IMG/VR virus record: IMGVR_UViG_3300017708_000169
Coordinates: 1 to 25,355 of that record
DNA: 25,355 nucleotides
Strand: one strand, 5' to 3'
From: a virus
Positions 9,927 through 17,002 of the stretch are shown here, in pieces. How positions within the stretch are numbered: the first letter of the stretch is position 1; each line of letters opens with the position of its first letter. The notes beneath the pieces were generated by a model. It made no database searches, was not told the origin of the DNA, and saw only the letters and a list, made by a program, of their open reading frames with translations. A program made the translations under genes and the position numbers.

Positions 9927-10318
9927 TTGCTTGGCTTCCTTACTGTTACTGACACATCTACAGATTTGTTTAACCCCTTTGGTAGTTTGTCAGGGTTATC
10001 TTCAATAAACTCGCGTAGGTTTGTTTGATTTATTCTACGATCAAGCAGTTCAGGAACTCTGTTCTCCAAGACAAATGCGTGGAAGTGATCCCAATCATAT
10101 GTCCAATATTTTTCCTTGCTTGTTTTGTAGACCAAACCTTGAGCGGTCTTAACACTCTCAACACCCTGCTCATCACAGTAATTTAATAATGCCGCCTTGA
10201 GTTGAGTTTGCGCTTCTACAAGCTCTGCATCCTCTTTCTTAAACTTAGTAGAAAGCTCTGAACGCTTGGCTCTAATGTTTAAGTATGCGCTTGTAAGGTT
10301 CTCTATTGATACAGACAC
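9923..10318 (-). CDS. Conserved phage-type protein of unknown function (131 aa)
   Basis: The protein resembles a recurrent uncharacterised phage protein found near replication genes. It has an N-terminal coiled coil (residues about 10-48, rich in Lys/Glu/Leu/Ala), then a compact domain with KYWTYDWDHFHAFVLE at about 70-85 and a basic end (VSVTVRKPSK). No catalytic motif is visible. A GTG start at 10318 is chosen because a good GGAG lies 8 nt upstream and no in-frame ATG is near. Its stop overlaps the HTH gene as ATGA. A role in replication or recombination is inferred from context only. Confidence 0.75.
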   Translation of the reverse strand: MSVSIENLTSAYLNIRAKRSELSTKFKKEDAELVEAQTQLKAALLNYCDEQGVESVKTAQGLVYKTSKEKYWTYDWDHFHAFVLENRVPELLDRRINQTNLREFIEDNPDKLPKGLNKSVDVSVTVRKPSK

Positions 10319-10378
10319 GATTATTCTCCGTTATACGATTTTTATTGTTCTATACGTCATATAGTGAGCTACAGCTTA

Positions 10379-11785
10379 TTAGTCAAGTAGCTCTTGATAA
10401 AGATTTATTATTTGTGAATGCACGTTTATTTTCTTATCGAGTAACGTGTACATTCTGCGTTCTGCCACAGAGCCTTCTAACTGAATAACTGTACATCTGT
10501 TTTTCTGGCCCGCTCGGTGTACCCTAGCGTTTGCCTGTGCATATGTCTCCAGAGAAGGAGTTGGCGACCACCACACCACAGTGTTTGCAGCCGTAAGAGT
10601 TACCCCATGTGCAGCACTCTGTGGTTGGATAACCAAGGCCCGGGGATTCTCATCTTCTTGAAATCTCTTGAACGTGTCTGCACGTTTTGGTGCGCTGACC
10701 GATCCTTGTATGACCTCTGTGTTTATACCATCCTTCCGCAAACGATCAGTTAGTATCTGAATAGTGTGTTTGAAAGGTACGAAGATAAGCACTTTGTGTT
10801 CGGTTTCGTCTATGACCTCTTTTAAGACCTTATATCTATTGTCTATGTCAAACGCTATGACTCCTCCATCATCAGTGTATGCCGCACCAGAACTTATCTG
10901 TAGGAGTTTGTTAAGAGCTACCGCCGCGTTTACTGCCGTTATACTATCATCCGTTAACTCTAGTACCATTTCCCGTCTTAGTTTGTCGTAGTATTTCTTT
11001 TGTTGTGGAGTCAACGCCACCCTACGTTTCGTGTACAGCATATCGGGTAAGTCCATACACTGCTCTTTTGTAAATCTAATCGCAGGTTGCAAGGCGGCAT
11101 GGACTACATTTATAGCAGATGGTTTTGGAACCCAAGTAAACCTTGATAGCTGCTGCATTACTTGATCTCTGAACCCACTAAAGAACCTTGGTACACTTAA
11201 AGGGTTTACAAGTTTAGCTAGACCATATGCATCCAACGGACTTTGTGCTGCGGGCGTACCCGTCATCATCCACAGACCACACCCCGTCTTTTCAACAATA
11301 CGATTTAACACCTTCCATCGTTGCGACTGCGGATTTTTGTAGTGTGTAGCCTCGTCTACGATTATTAGGTCAAATCCTGATTTCTTTATAGCGTCTTCTA
11401 CGATTTTAACACCGTCATAATTTATCATCACGAAACGCGCACTGCTGGACAGTACTTTTTCTCTTTTAGACTTCTCTCCGTACGCTATGTCTGATGTTCT
11501 GTGCGGCGCAAAGGTTTGTATGTCTTGTTGCCATGCACTATCCATGATTGACAGGGGGCATATTACTAGCACCCTGTGTAGTATATTTTGATCCATCAAA
11601 AAGTCTGCCGCCCAAATAGCACTGGCAGTTTTTCCTGTGCCTTGTTCGTTAAAGCAGAAACCCTTTTTGTTTTCAGTTAAGAAAGTTGCCGTTTTCTTTT
11701 GGTGTTGAAACGGTTTATACTCTCCCGTCCAGTCATATAACTCATCCATGAGCGTGGTAACTGGCCTCGCGTTTGTTCTTCCCAA
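10379..11785 (-). CDS. SNF2/DEAD-family superfamily 2 helicase
   Basis: A 468-aa superfamily 2 ATPase of SNF2 type. Motif I NEQGTGKT is at 46-53, motif II DEAT at 144-147, motif III TGTP at 175-178, and motif VI QANARVHRAGQ at 417-427, the Q-x-x-x-R-x-HR-x-GQ signature of SNF2 enzymes. It spans both RecA-like lobes without extra domains. Phage members probably remodel forks or drive branch migration. The start is a TTG at 11785 with AAGGAG 6 nt upstream. An in-frame ATG at 11749 would cut only 12 residues but lacks that SD. An 18-bp palindrome (11798-11815) fills the gap between the previous stop and this SD. Confidence 0.9.
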   Translation of the reverse strand: MGRTNARPVTTLMDELYDWTGEYKPFQHQKKTATFLTENKKGFCFNEQGTGKTASAIWAADFLMDQNILHRVLVICPLSIMDSAWQQDIQTFAPHRTSDIAYGEKSKREKVLSSSARFVMINYDGVKIVEDAIKKSGFDLIIVDEATHYKNPQSQRWKVLNRIVEKTGCGLWMMTGTPAAQSPLDAYGLAKLVNPLSVPRFFSGFRDQVMQQLSRFTWVPKPSAINVVHAALQPAIRFTKEQCMDLPDMLYTKRRVALTPQQKKYYDKLRREMVLELTDDSITAVNAAVALNKLLQISSGAAYTDDGGVIAFDIDNRYKVLKEVIDETEHKVLIFVPFKHTIQILTDRLRKDGINTEVIQGSVSAPKRADTFKRFQEDENPRALVIQPQSAAHGVTLTAANTVVWWSPTPSLETYAQANARVHRAGQKNRCTVIQLEGSVAERRMYTLLDKKINVHSQIINLYQELLD

Positions 11786-11797
11786 TTTGTTCTCCTT

Positions 11798-11815
11798 GTT
11801 ATTATCAATAATAAC
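11798..11815. promoter_or_regulatory. 18-bp palindrome, family site 1 (before SNF2 helicase)
   Basis: GTTATTATCAATAATAAC has perfect 8-bp arms around CA. It fills the space between the stop of the 85-aa gene and the SD of the helicase gene, with its edge touching the SD. The same sequence is at 16281 and, inverted, at 20786. Confidence 0.85.
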
Positions 11816-12073
11816 TTACTTCTTTTTTGGCTTACTCATACGCCCACCAGCGGCTCTATTTTTCTTTGGGCTTTGTAGAGTGTAACCGTCTTTATTTGAG
11901 CCGCCCCTGCTTAATGCTTTTTTGTGTGCGATATCTTTACCTTTACGATTTACTTTTTTCTTATCCAGACTTCTCCTTGCACGTTGGCGTTCCATCCGGT
12001 CCTCATGTTCGCCTCTGGATTTCTGTTGTTTGTACTCTTTCTTATATGGTCGTGGTTTATTTTTGTAAGGCAT
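11816..12073 (-). CDS. Small highly basic protein (85 aa)
   Basis: No family is recognised. The 85-aa product is extremely rich in Lys and Arg along its whole length, from the N-terminal PYKNKPRPYKKEYKQQK to the C-terminal RMSKPKKK. It is probably largely disordered and binds nucleic acid. The ATG at 12073 is preferred to the longer frame starting at 12151: AAGGAA lies 8 nt upstream, and this start lies just after the exonuclease stop at 12076. The 18-bp palindrome at 11798 abuts its stop codon. A role in DNA condensation or as a nuclease/helicase partner is possible, with no direct evidence. Confidence 0.7.
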   Translation of the reverse strand: MPYKNKPRPYKKEYKQQKSRGEHEDRMERQRARRSLDKKKVNRKGKDIAHKKALSRGGSNKDGYTLQSPKKNRAAGGRMSKPKKK

Positions 12074-12075
12074 GG

Positions 12076-12741
12076 TTAGTTCCTTCCGTTGTGGACACAT
12101 TCTAGTACGGGGCAGTGATGGTAACACAGCCCTGAAGGTCTCGGGTTCCATACATCTGTCTCATATGCTTTTTCCATTCTAGCATACTTCTTTAACCATT
12201 TCCCCCACAAACTAAAACTGTTCTCTATTTTATACTCAGCCTCTATCATTTCGTTAGCAACGACAAATAATAGTGCCGCATTAATATGTTTTACGTCTGG
12301 GAATTTTTTAAAGATGCTTAAAGCCATAAGCTCAAGCTGTCCTTTATCGGCATACTTTGTAGACTTGCCTGTCTTATAATCTACGATCCAAGCTCGCTCT
12401 GCCAGTGTGTCTATAATCGCAAGGTCTACGATACCACGGAACCAGACATCTTTGTCTCTGAACCCACAAGGTTTCAGGTCTTTGGTAAGTCCTAACTTTT
12501 GCTCAGTTAACTTATTACCTCTAATCCCCAGCAGCTCGTCCAGTGTTCCTTTAACGTACATAAACTTCTCTGGGAGTGGCTTGTCTTCTCCAATGTAATC
12601 TTCTGCCGCCTTGTGCATTGCAGTTCCATACAACATTGCATCTGTTTCAACGACAGGATGCTCCTTCAATACAGTCACATGATAAAACTGTTTGGGGCAA
12701 GTCTCGAAAGACTTTAATCTACTAAACGACCAAGATGCCAT
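12076..12741 (-). CDS. Cas4/RecB-like PD-(D/E)XK exonuclease, probable Fe-S protein
   Basis: A 221-aa PD-(D/E)XK nuclease. Numbered from the ATG at 12741, H43 in GTAMHKAAEDYI, D106 in FRGIVDLAI, D121 and K123 in VDYKTGK, and Q135 in QLELMA form the expected RecB-type site. C15 (ETCPKQFY) together with C206, C210 and C215 near the C-terminus matches the four-cysteine iron-sulphur clasp of Cas4/AddB nucleases. There are no CRISPR genes nearby, so it is a phage recombination or end-processing exonuclease. The ATG at 12741 shares its A with the polymerase stop (TAATG) and is preferred to a TTG at 12750. Neighbours are the polymerase and the basic 85-aa protein. Confidence 0.85.
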   Translation of the reverse strand: MASWSFSRLKSFETCPKQFYHVTVLKEHPVVETDAMLYGTAMHKAAEDYIGEDKPLPEKFMYVKGTLDELLGIRGNKLTEQKLGLTKDLKPCGFRDKDVWFRGIVDLAIIDTLAERAWIVDYKTGKSTKYADKGQLELMALSIFKKFPDVKHINAALLFVVANEMIEAEYKIENSFSLWGKWLKKYARMEKAYETDVWNPRPSGLCYHHCPVLECVHNGRN

Positions 12742-14564
12742 TATTCGCAATCTCCATAACTCTTACCTATACCGCTTTCGCAATCGATAGGTAGACCTGC
12801 GGCCCAATCAGGTGTCGTACGCATACAGCTCTCTATGTATTCTTGTGCCTCGGCTGCTACCTGCGTAGGTACGCAACACACGATACTATCATGGACGGTT
12901 AATACTACTCTATATTTTTTAGCTATTTGTAGCATTTGATGCCCTATAATACAACGAGCAATAGCTTGGCATACATTCTCGACTACCTTGCCACCATATA
13001 TTCTAGTGCGACCTTGGCGTGTTTTGTAATGATACTCAGTTCGCCCGCCTTCCGTTGTAGCATCTAGATCAGTGTAAGACATCTCTAGCTGTGATGGCAA
13101 CACGATAGCCCGGGCTGCTACGTTGATGTCTAAAACTCCAGATCGCCCAAACCTAAACAAATTACCACTGTGCATTTCTTTTATGCACCTGTTTGCCGCT
13201 TGCCATAAATCTCCAATGTATGGATACGTCTCTCTGTATACAGATATAATCCGCTTCGCCTCCGCCTCGGGTACTTCATACCCAAAGGTCTTGAGTTGCG
13301 CTCCAAACTTCAAGTAACCCATACCGTAACCCGCTCCCAAGATCGTGGTCTTTCCTACAAATCTCTGGTCTTTGGTAACTTGGTCTTCTGGGACGGCGTA
13401 AATGGAACTAGCCATCTTTATATAGACATCTTCACCGTTGGCGAACTGATCAACCAAGTCGTCCTGCTCGGACAGCCAAGCTAACACTCGCGCTTCAATC
13501 TGAGAACTGTCTGCATCTATAAGAGTATGACCGACTGGCGCTATGATACTCTTTTTTAATTTCTTACCGTTGACCCCACGACTTGGTAAATTCTGTAGGT
13601 TTATCTTATCATCTCCACCCCATCTCCCTGTATGTGCGGCATAGTAACGGACGGGTACAGGGAGCAGCCCACGTTTTGCAATAGAGATAAACCTCTCTGT
13701 ACGTGTTTCTTCCAAAGTGCTTTTAGTACCCAGTCGAGCGGCAACTAAAGATTGAACCTTATCGCTCTCATGTTCTGCTAACGCCTTGAACCCTTCATCT
13801 GATTTTGCAAATGCGAATGTTGCTTTGCCTGTGGTTGGACTTACTTTCATGGGTGGTTCTACACCAAGACTTACTAACAATGCGGCAAACTTGGGGTTGG
13901 ACATCAACTCCTCTTTCGCTACTCCTGCTTCTCCCAGTAACGCCTCCTTACGTAAACGTGTCTCGGTAAGATGATCTTGTAGCGCAGCCAAATCAAGACG
14001 TAGCGTTGGCTCTATATACATTCTTAGTGTTATGTCTATTAATTCTAATTCTTGTTGGGGAAAGTTGGGTAGCATCAACTTGAATATGTCATATGTCAGA
14101 TCGACATCATTTATGGCATAGTCAGCAAATCGAGATAACTCCTTAGTAGTAAAGTCACCTATGTGTTTACCCATTGTGTTCTGTATTTCTGTACCTTTGA
14201 CTCCAACACCATACTTTTCGGCTACGTTCTTCAGCGATACACTTTGATCTACGCCATGTAATGCTCTCGCCATACACAGGGTATCAAGCCAAACTTTTGG
14301 ACGTACATCATATAGCCAGTCCAATATCGCACCGTCAAACATCGTGTTGTGGCAGAGGATGGCGCACCCAGAGAAGTCTGCTTCTGTTAGGAAACTCTTG
14401 ACCCGTGCATCACCCTCTATCCAAAACGTAGGTCTGTCACCTATCTTTATTGCAAGCCCTATGACCTCGAACCTTTTATCACGCACGTATTCTTCAGTCG
14501 TTAACTTGCGTAACGAGTATTCTCTGTCGTAATAAGTTTCGAAGTCTAGGGTTACAAAGTTCAC
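12741..14564 (-). CDS. Family A DNA polymerase with 3'-5' exonuclease (Leu at position 762)
   Basis: The 607-aa phage replicative polymerase. The exonuclease domain has Exo I DFET (D7, E9), Exo II HNTMFDG (N73, D77) and Exo III YAINDVD (Y149, D153). In the polymerase domain, motif A is ADSSQIEAR (D352, E357), motif B is R401-K405-L409-Y413, and motif C is VHDS (H558, D559). The residue matching E. coli Pol I F762 is Leu409. Motif C has Ser where Pol I and T7 have Glu after the Asp. There is no 5' nuclease domain. It starts with GTG at 14564, overlapping the upstream stop as GTGA with little SD, so translation is coupled. The exonuclease gene follows with a TAATG overlap. Confidence 0.95.
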   Translation of the reverse strand: MNFVTLDFETYYDREYSLRKLTTEEYVRDKRFEVIGLAIKIGDRPTFWIEGDARVKSFLTEADFSGCAILCHNTMFDGAILDWLYDVRPKVWLDTLCMARALHGVDQSVSLKNVAEKYGVGVKGTEIQNTMGKHIGDFTTKELSRFADYAINDVDLTYDIFKLMLPNFPQQELELIDITLRMYIEPTLRLDLAALQDHLTETRLRKEALLGEAGVAKEELMSNPKFAALLVSLGVEPPMKVSPTTGKATFAFAKSDEGFKALAEHESDKVQSLVAARLGTKSTLEETRTERFISIAKRGLLPVPVRYYAAHTGRWGGDDKINLQNLPSRGVNGKKLKKSIIAPVGHTLIDADSSQIEARVLAWLSEQDDLVDQFANGEDVYIKMASSIYAVPEDQVTKDQRFVGKTTILGAGYGMGYLKFGAQLKTFGYEVPEAEAKRIISVYRETYPYIGDLWQAANRCIKEMHSGNLFRFGRSGVLDINVAARAIVLPSQLEMSYTDLDATTEGGRTEYHYKTRQGRTRIYGGKVVENVCQAIARCIIGHQMLQIAKKYRVVLTVHDSIVCCVPTQVAAEAQEYIESCMRTTPDWAAGLPIDCESGIGKSYGDCE

Positions 14565-14992
14565 AGTTGAGAAATCTCACCACCCAATGACATATACCCA
14601 CAGACATCTACGTAGTTGTCTATGTTCTTTGTGCCATCACCGTGCAACCTCGCTACTTTCATCAAGGCCAACATGATCGGTACGTCATCAACAGATATAA
14701 AATCTCTGAGTCCGAGGTGCGCGTTCCAATATGCCGCCATGAGTACAAAATTGTTTGTAGCATCGCCATGCTGTTCGGCTCTGTCTCCGTTAACTAAATT
14801 CTTTGCTGTATCCAGTACATCGGATCTAGTTAATTTATTTGGCACATCCAATATTTCTTGCGGTGTTCCAATTCGTTTCTTGATACTCAGTGCATACCCA
14901 TAAGATATACCTACAGCATCTGCTAGTTCCCTAGCTGTCGCGCTTTTGTTTTCTAGTAAGTACTTCCACGCTTTCTCTTGTTTCTTACCCAT
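14561..14992 (-). CDS. Winged-helix plus DUF6378-like protein
   Basis: A 143-aa protein in two parts. Residues about 5-42 form a winged-helix or HTH (ATARELADAVGISYGYALSI). Residues about 58-138 match the phage DUF6378 pattern: NGDRAEQHGD at 68-77, MKVARL at 111-116, D125 and D129, then GYMSLGGEI. This all-helical domain resembles MazG-like nucleotide pyrophosphohydrolases in its spacing of acidic residues, so dNTP housekeeping is possible. The fusion to a DNA-binding module suggests it may instead be a regulator. A good GGGAG precedes the ATG, and the stop overlaps the polymerase GTG. It is one candidate to bind the dispersed palindromes. Confidence 0.8.
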   Translation of the reverse strand: MGKKQEKAWKYLLENKSATARELADAVGISYGYALSIKKRIGTPQEILDVPNKLTRSDVLDTAKNLVNGDRAEQHGDATNNFVLMAAYWNAHLGLRDFISVDDVPIMLALMKVARLHGDGTKNIDNYVDVCGYMSLGGEISQL

Positions 14993-15004
14993 ACTTGTCT
15001 CCCA

Positions 15005-15193
15005 TTAACAGTATATGTGTCTTCCTGCTTTTTGCAGTTTCTTTGTGTATTCTTTCAATTCACGTCTTGCTCTTGCTAGATCGTTCTTGACGTTTGGATG
15101 GCTATCCAACCTATTATTTTCTACCTCATATTTATTAGCTTCGTTACGTAGAAACTCTAGCTCTGCTTCCTCTTCCCTCGTTAATTTCTGCAT
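15005..15193 (-). CDS. Small coiled-coil protein (62 aa)
   Basis: No family is recognised. The 62-aa product is strongly helical and charged (REEEAELEFLRNEANKYEVE, then DLARARRELKEYTKKLQ) and likely forms a coiled coil. AGGGAAG precedes the ATG at 15193. The gene overlaps the 3' end of the VRR-NUC gene by 50 bp in another frame, and it ends 12 bp before the HTH-DUF6378 gene starts. Position and SD support it as real. Confidence 0.65.
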   Translation of the reverse strand: MQKLTREEEAELEFLRNEANKYEVENNRLDSHPNVKNDLARARRELKEYTKKLQKAGRHIYC

Positions 15194-15476
15194 CGTCTTC
15201 CCTCAATAGTTCAGTTATACTGGATAGATTATCTTCATTTATAACCAGAGCTATCCCTCCCTGACTATCAATATCTTTCAGGTTCTTCATCTGTAACGCT
15301 GTGGGTTTATTATTTCCCGCTTTTGTTTCGATACCAAAGAACCTACCTCTGTAGCATCCAATGATATCGGGTACACCGCTACGTCCATACCCACCTGTCA
15401 TCGGAAAGAAATAGTACGCGCCCATTTCTTTTAACTTGTTCGTCACCCTACGTTTCACTTTTGCTTCTGGTGTCAT
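15144..15476 (-). CDS. VRR-NUC domain endonuclease
   Basis: A 110-aa single-domain VRR-NUC nuclease, the stand-alone phage size. The active site is visible as GVPDIIG (D37), GIETKAG (E50, K52) and a following Q62. These match the PD-(D/E)XK fold of Holliday-junction or flap-cleaving VRR-NUC enzymes such as the FAN1 nuclease domain. Likely job: resolving branched DNA before packaging. GGGAGAG precedes the ATG at 15476, one base past the upstream stop. The last 50 bp overlap the 62-aa gene. Confidence 0.9.
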   Translation of the reverse strand: MTPEAKVKRRVTNKLKEMGAYYFFPMTGGYGRSGVPDIIGCYRGRFFGIETKAGNNKPTALQMKNLKDIDSQGGIALVINEDNLSSITELLREDDAEINEGRGSRARVST

Positions 15477-15477
15477 A

Positions 15478-16155
15478 CTACTCTCCCACTGCTTTCATTA
15501 CTTCCAAGTGTTTCTGTTCATACCCATAGTCTGCTATAAACTCACGCATCTTTGTTCTAGCTTCTTTTAGTGTGTGAAAATACAATATCGTGTGGCCTTC
15601 TTTACCTAAAGGTACATTGCTCATAACAAGTGCATACCTCATACCTGTTGCTCTCCTTTTATCTTTGTTGGGGAATTGACGAAACGCGTACTGCTTATCC
15701 CTGTTCAAACGCTTCTGTAAAATGACGAACGGTCTCCGCTTCTGCCATTCTTCTACACCTTTGGCATGAGCGGCAGATACTACGTTTACTAATTTTCTCT
15801 CATACTTGTGTCTCTTGCCTACTGTGATTTCTATATCATGCAGAGGTGCGTTCGCCGGTATCGTGAAAGCATTGTCACACACAGACACATCTAAGCCAGA
15901 CTTCAGAGAGGCAACAATATTGTCTATCTCTCCTTCACCAATACTATCAAAGTTCTTGTCTACTATTGCTGACGAAGTAAACTCGTCCACTTTATCCAGA
16001 TCTATATCATCCCAGTTTTCTAAATCTTTATCTAATACGTAAAAGACTTGTTGGTTTTTCTTACCTGCATTTGGGGGTTTCCTATGCCGCCTATTAGTAC
16101 GGATCTTACGTAACCCTTGTTCTTCGTCTTCAAGCTGTTTACGTAAACTATTCAT
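15478..16155 (-). CDS. Protein of unknown function (225 aa)
   Basis: No family is recognised. The N-terminus is a basic, probably disordered segment (about 1-35, RRHRKPPNAGKKNQ). The middle is acidic (LENWDDIDLDKVDEF, about 45-60). The C-terminal half is basic and mixed alpha/beta, with HTILYFHTLKEARTKMREF about 187-205. A clear GAGGAG precedes the ATG at 16155. It is the first gene of the DNA-metabolism operon, with a 150-bp leader containing the palindrome at 16281. Its stop is one base from the VRR-NUC start, suggesting a shared function in DNA processing, which is inference. Confidence 0.75.
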   Translation of the reverse strand: MNSLRKQLEDEEQGLRKIRTNRRHRKPPNAGKKNQQVFYVLDKDLENWDDIDLDKVDEFTSSAIVDKNFDSIGEGEIDNIVASLKSGLDVSVCDNAFTIPANAPLHDIEITVGKRHKYERKLVNVVSAAHAKGVEEWQKRRPFVILQKRLNRDKQYAFRQFPNKDKRRATGMRYALVMSNVPLGKEGHTILYFHTLKEARTKMREFIADYGYEQKHLEVMKAVGE

Positions 16156-16280
16156 TGTGCGGTCTCCTCGATAATGAACAAACCAATTCGACTCTCCGCA
16201 CTGTCAGTGTTTTCGGGAAAAACAACCTTTGCAAAAAACCCGCCCACCGCTGACTGGGGCTATCAAAAAAACTGGCATCG

Positions 16281-16298
16281 GTTATTATCAATAATAAC
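16281..16298. promoter_or_regulatory. 18-bp palindrome, family site 2 (before DNA-metabolism operon)
   Basis: GTTATTATCAATAATAAC, identical to site 1. It lies 126 bp upstream of the 225-aa gene start and 10 bp past the stop of the 80-aa gene. The 152-bp gap around it holds no convincing gene; a short CACTGTCAGTG palindrome lies at 16199-16209. Confidence 0.85.
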
Positions 16299-16307
16299 AC
16301 AGGGTAA

Positions 16308-16550
16308 TTAATTGTATATCCAAAATGTATGTTCATTAATACGCTTCCCAACACCAACTATAGAACCTGTCGATCTTTTATCCCAATCACAGAATGAGAG
16401 TGCCGACAGTTTTCTTCTTGCCCAATCAGGCAAATCAGTTTCTGACATATATACCCCCGAAATGTCAATTTCAAGAGTAAATATATCTAAACTTGTAATT
16501 TCGAACGTAGAGTTGTCTGGGTTTATCTTTACGCGATATGTTTCATTCAT
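16308..16550 (-). CDS. Small protein of unknown function (80 aa), predicted leaderless mRNA
   Basis: No family is recognised. The 80-aa product has alternating beta-like segments (STFEITSLDIFTLEIDISGV) and a central Trp-Ala-Arg-Arg-Lys helix (DLPDWARRKLSAL). It has no SD. Instead a good sigma70 promoter (TTGTAA, 17 bp, TATATT) ends 6 nt before the ATG at 16550, so the transcript should begin at or next to the start codon. A 9-bp inverted repeat covers that promoter. The gene stands alone between a hairpin at 16624-16660 and the next operon leader, which suits a separately controlled regulator or anti-host protein; no function can be read from it. Confidence 0.7.
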   Translation of the reverse strand: MNETYRVKINPDNSTFEITSLDIFTLEIDISGVYMSETDLPDWARRKLSALSFCDWDKRSTGSIVGVGKRINEHTFWIYN

Positions 16551-16556
16551 GCGTGA

Positions 16557-16585
16557 AATATAGGTTGACTGATACTTAATTACAA
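16557..16585 (-). promoter_or_regulatory. Sigma70-type promoter of the 80-aa gene
   Basis: On the minus strand TTGTAA (16580-16585) and TATATT (16557-16562) are separated by exactly 17 bp. The expected start of transcription falls at the A of the ATG at 16550, predicting a leaderless mRNA, which fits the absence of an SD. Confidence 0.65.
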
Positions 16586-16591
16586 CCTATA
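16559..16591. promoter_or_regulatory. Inverted repeat over the promoter (candidate operator)
   Basis: TATAGGTTG (16559-16567) and CAACCTATA (16583-16591) are perfect 9-bp arms 15 bp apart. One arm overlaps the -10 hexamer and the other the -35 hexamer of the promoter at 16557-16585. A dimer bound here would block RNA polymerase. It is unrelated in sequence to the dispersed 18-bp palindromes. Confidence 0.65.
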
Positions 16592-16623
16592 AATAATTTG
16601 TTTAGGACTTGTACTATACAAGA

Positions 16624-16660
16624 GAGGGGTGCAGTTAGTGTGATGTCTACTGCACCCCTC
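16624..16660. terminator. Strong 12-bp hairpin after the MoxR/VWA operon
   Basis: GAGGGGTGCAGT and ACTGCACCCCTC form a perfect 12-bp stem with a 13-nt loop, 6 bp after the stop of the 111-aa gene. The minus-strand side lacks a T-run (TCTTG follows). It may be an RNA-stabilising 3' hairpin or an imperfect terminator. The plus-strand side is followed by ATTCTTTT. CTTGTACTATACAAG, a small palindrome, abuts it at 16608-16622. Confidence 0.7.
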
Positions 16661-16666
16661 ATTCTT

Positions 16667-17002
16667 TTACGTATCTTTGTCTAACTCGAACTTAGTGTCG
16701 AACTGTTCAGATACTCTAGCATCAGGTGTGAACCTAGCGTTAGAGAAGAACGCGTTCACAACACCATCAAACTCAGACACCTTCTGAGATAATCTCCACT
16801 CGACTTGCTTATTCACATCGTCAAATAGTTCATCCCTCATCTGTGCCATATCCACAGGTCTACGGTTGATCTGCTGTTTTAACTCTGCATTGATATCCTC
16901 TTGTTCTTTGACAAAGCTACGTAGGTCATTCTGTATTCGTAGAATATTCAAAGACATTTGTGTCACAACTTTCTGCAACTCTTTCATGTTATCTTTACTC
17001 AT
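16667..17002 (-). CDS. Small coiled-coil protein of unknown function (111 aa)
   Basis: No family is recognised. Residues about 3-50 form an amphipathic helix (LQKVVTQMSLNILRIQNDL), continuing as coiled coil to about 85. The ATG at 17002 is chosen over one at 17011: it overlaps the preceding stop as ATGA and has GGGAGGTG 7 nt upstream. It is the last gene of the MoxR/VWA operon and is followed by the 12-bp hairpin at 16624-16660. It could be a structural adaptor of the neighbouring proteins; that is inference. Confidence 0.75.
   Translation of the reverse strand: MSKDNMKELQKVVTQMSLNILRIQNDLRSFVKEQEDINAELKQQINRRPVDMAQMRDELFDDVNKQVEWRLSQKVSEFDGVVNAFFSNARFTPDARVSEQFDTKFELDKDT

Noticed and set aside
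11816-12151. Longer 111-aa version of the basic protein
   Set aside because: It would overlap the exonuclease by 76 bp without an SD; the ATG at 12073 has one and follows the upstream stop.
16215-16260. Terminator between the 80-aa gene and the 225-aa gene (GC-rich stretch before six T)
   Set aside because: The stem would be only 3-4 bp with an unpaired GGG before the T-run; not convincing.
16148-16357. Minus-strand 69-aa open frame across the leader of the 225-aa gene
   Set aside because: It overlaps the 80-aa gene, has no SD and would cover the palindrome and leader; the two flanking genes have better support.
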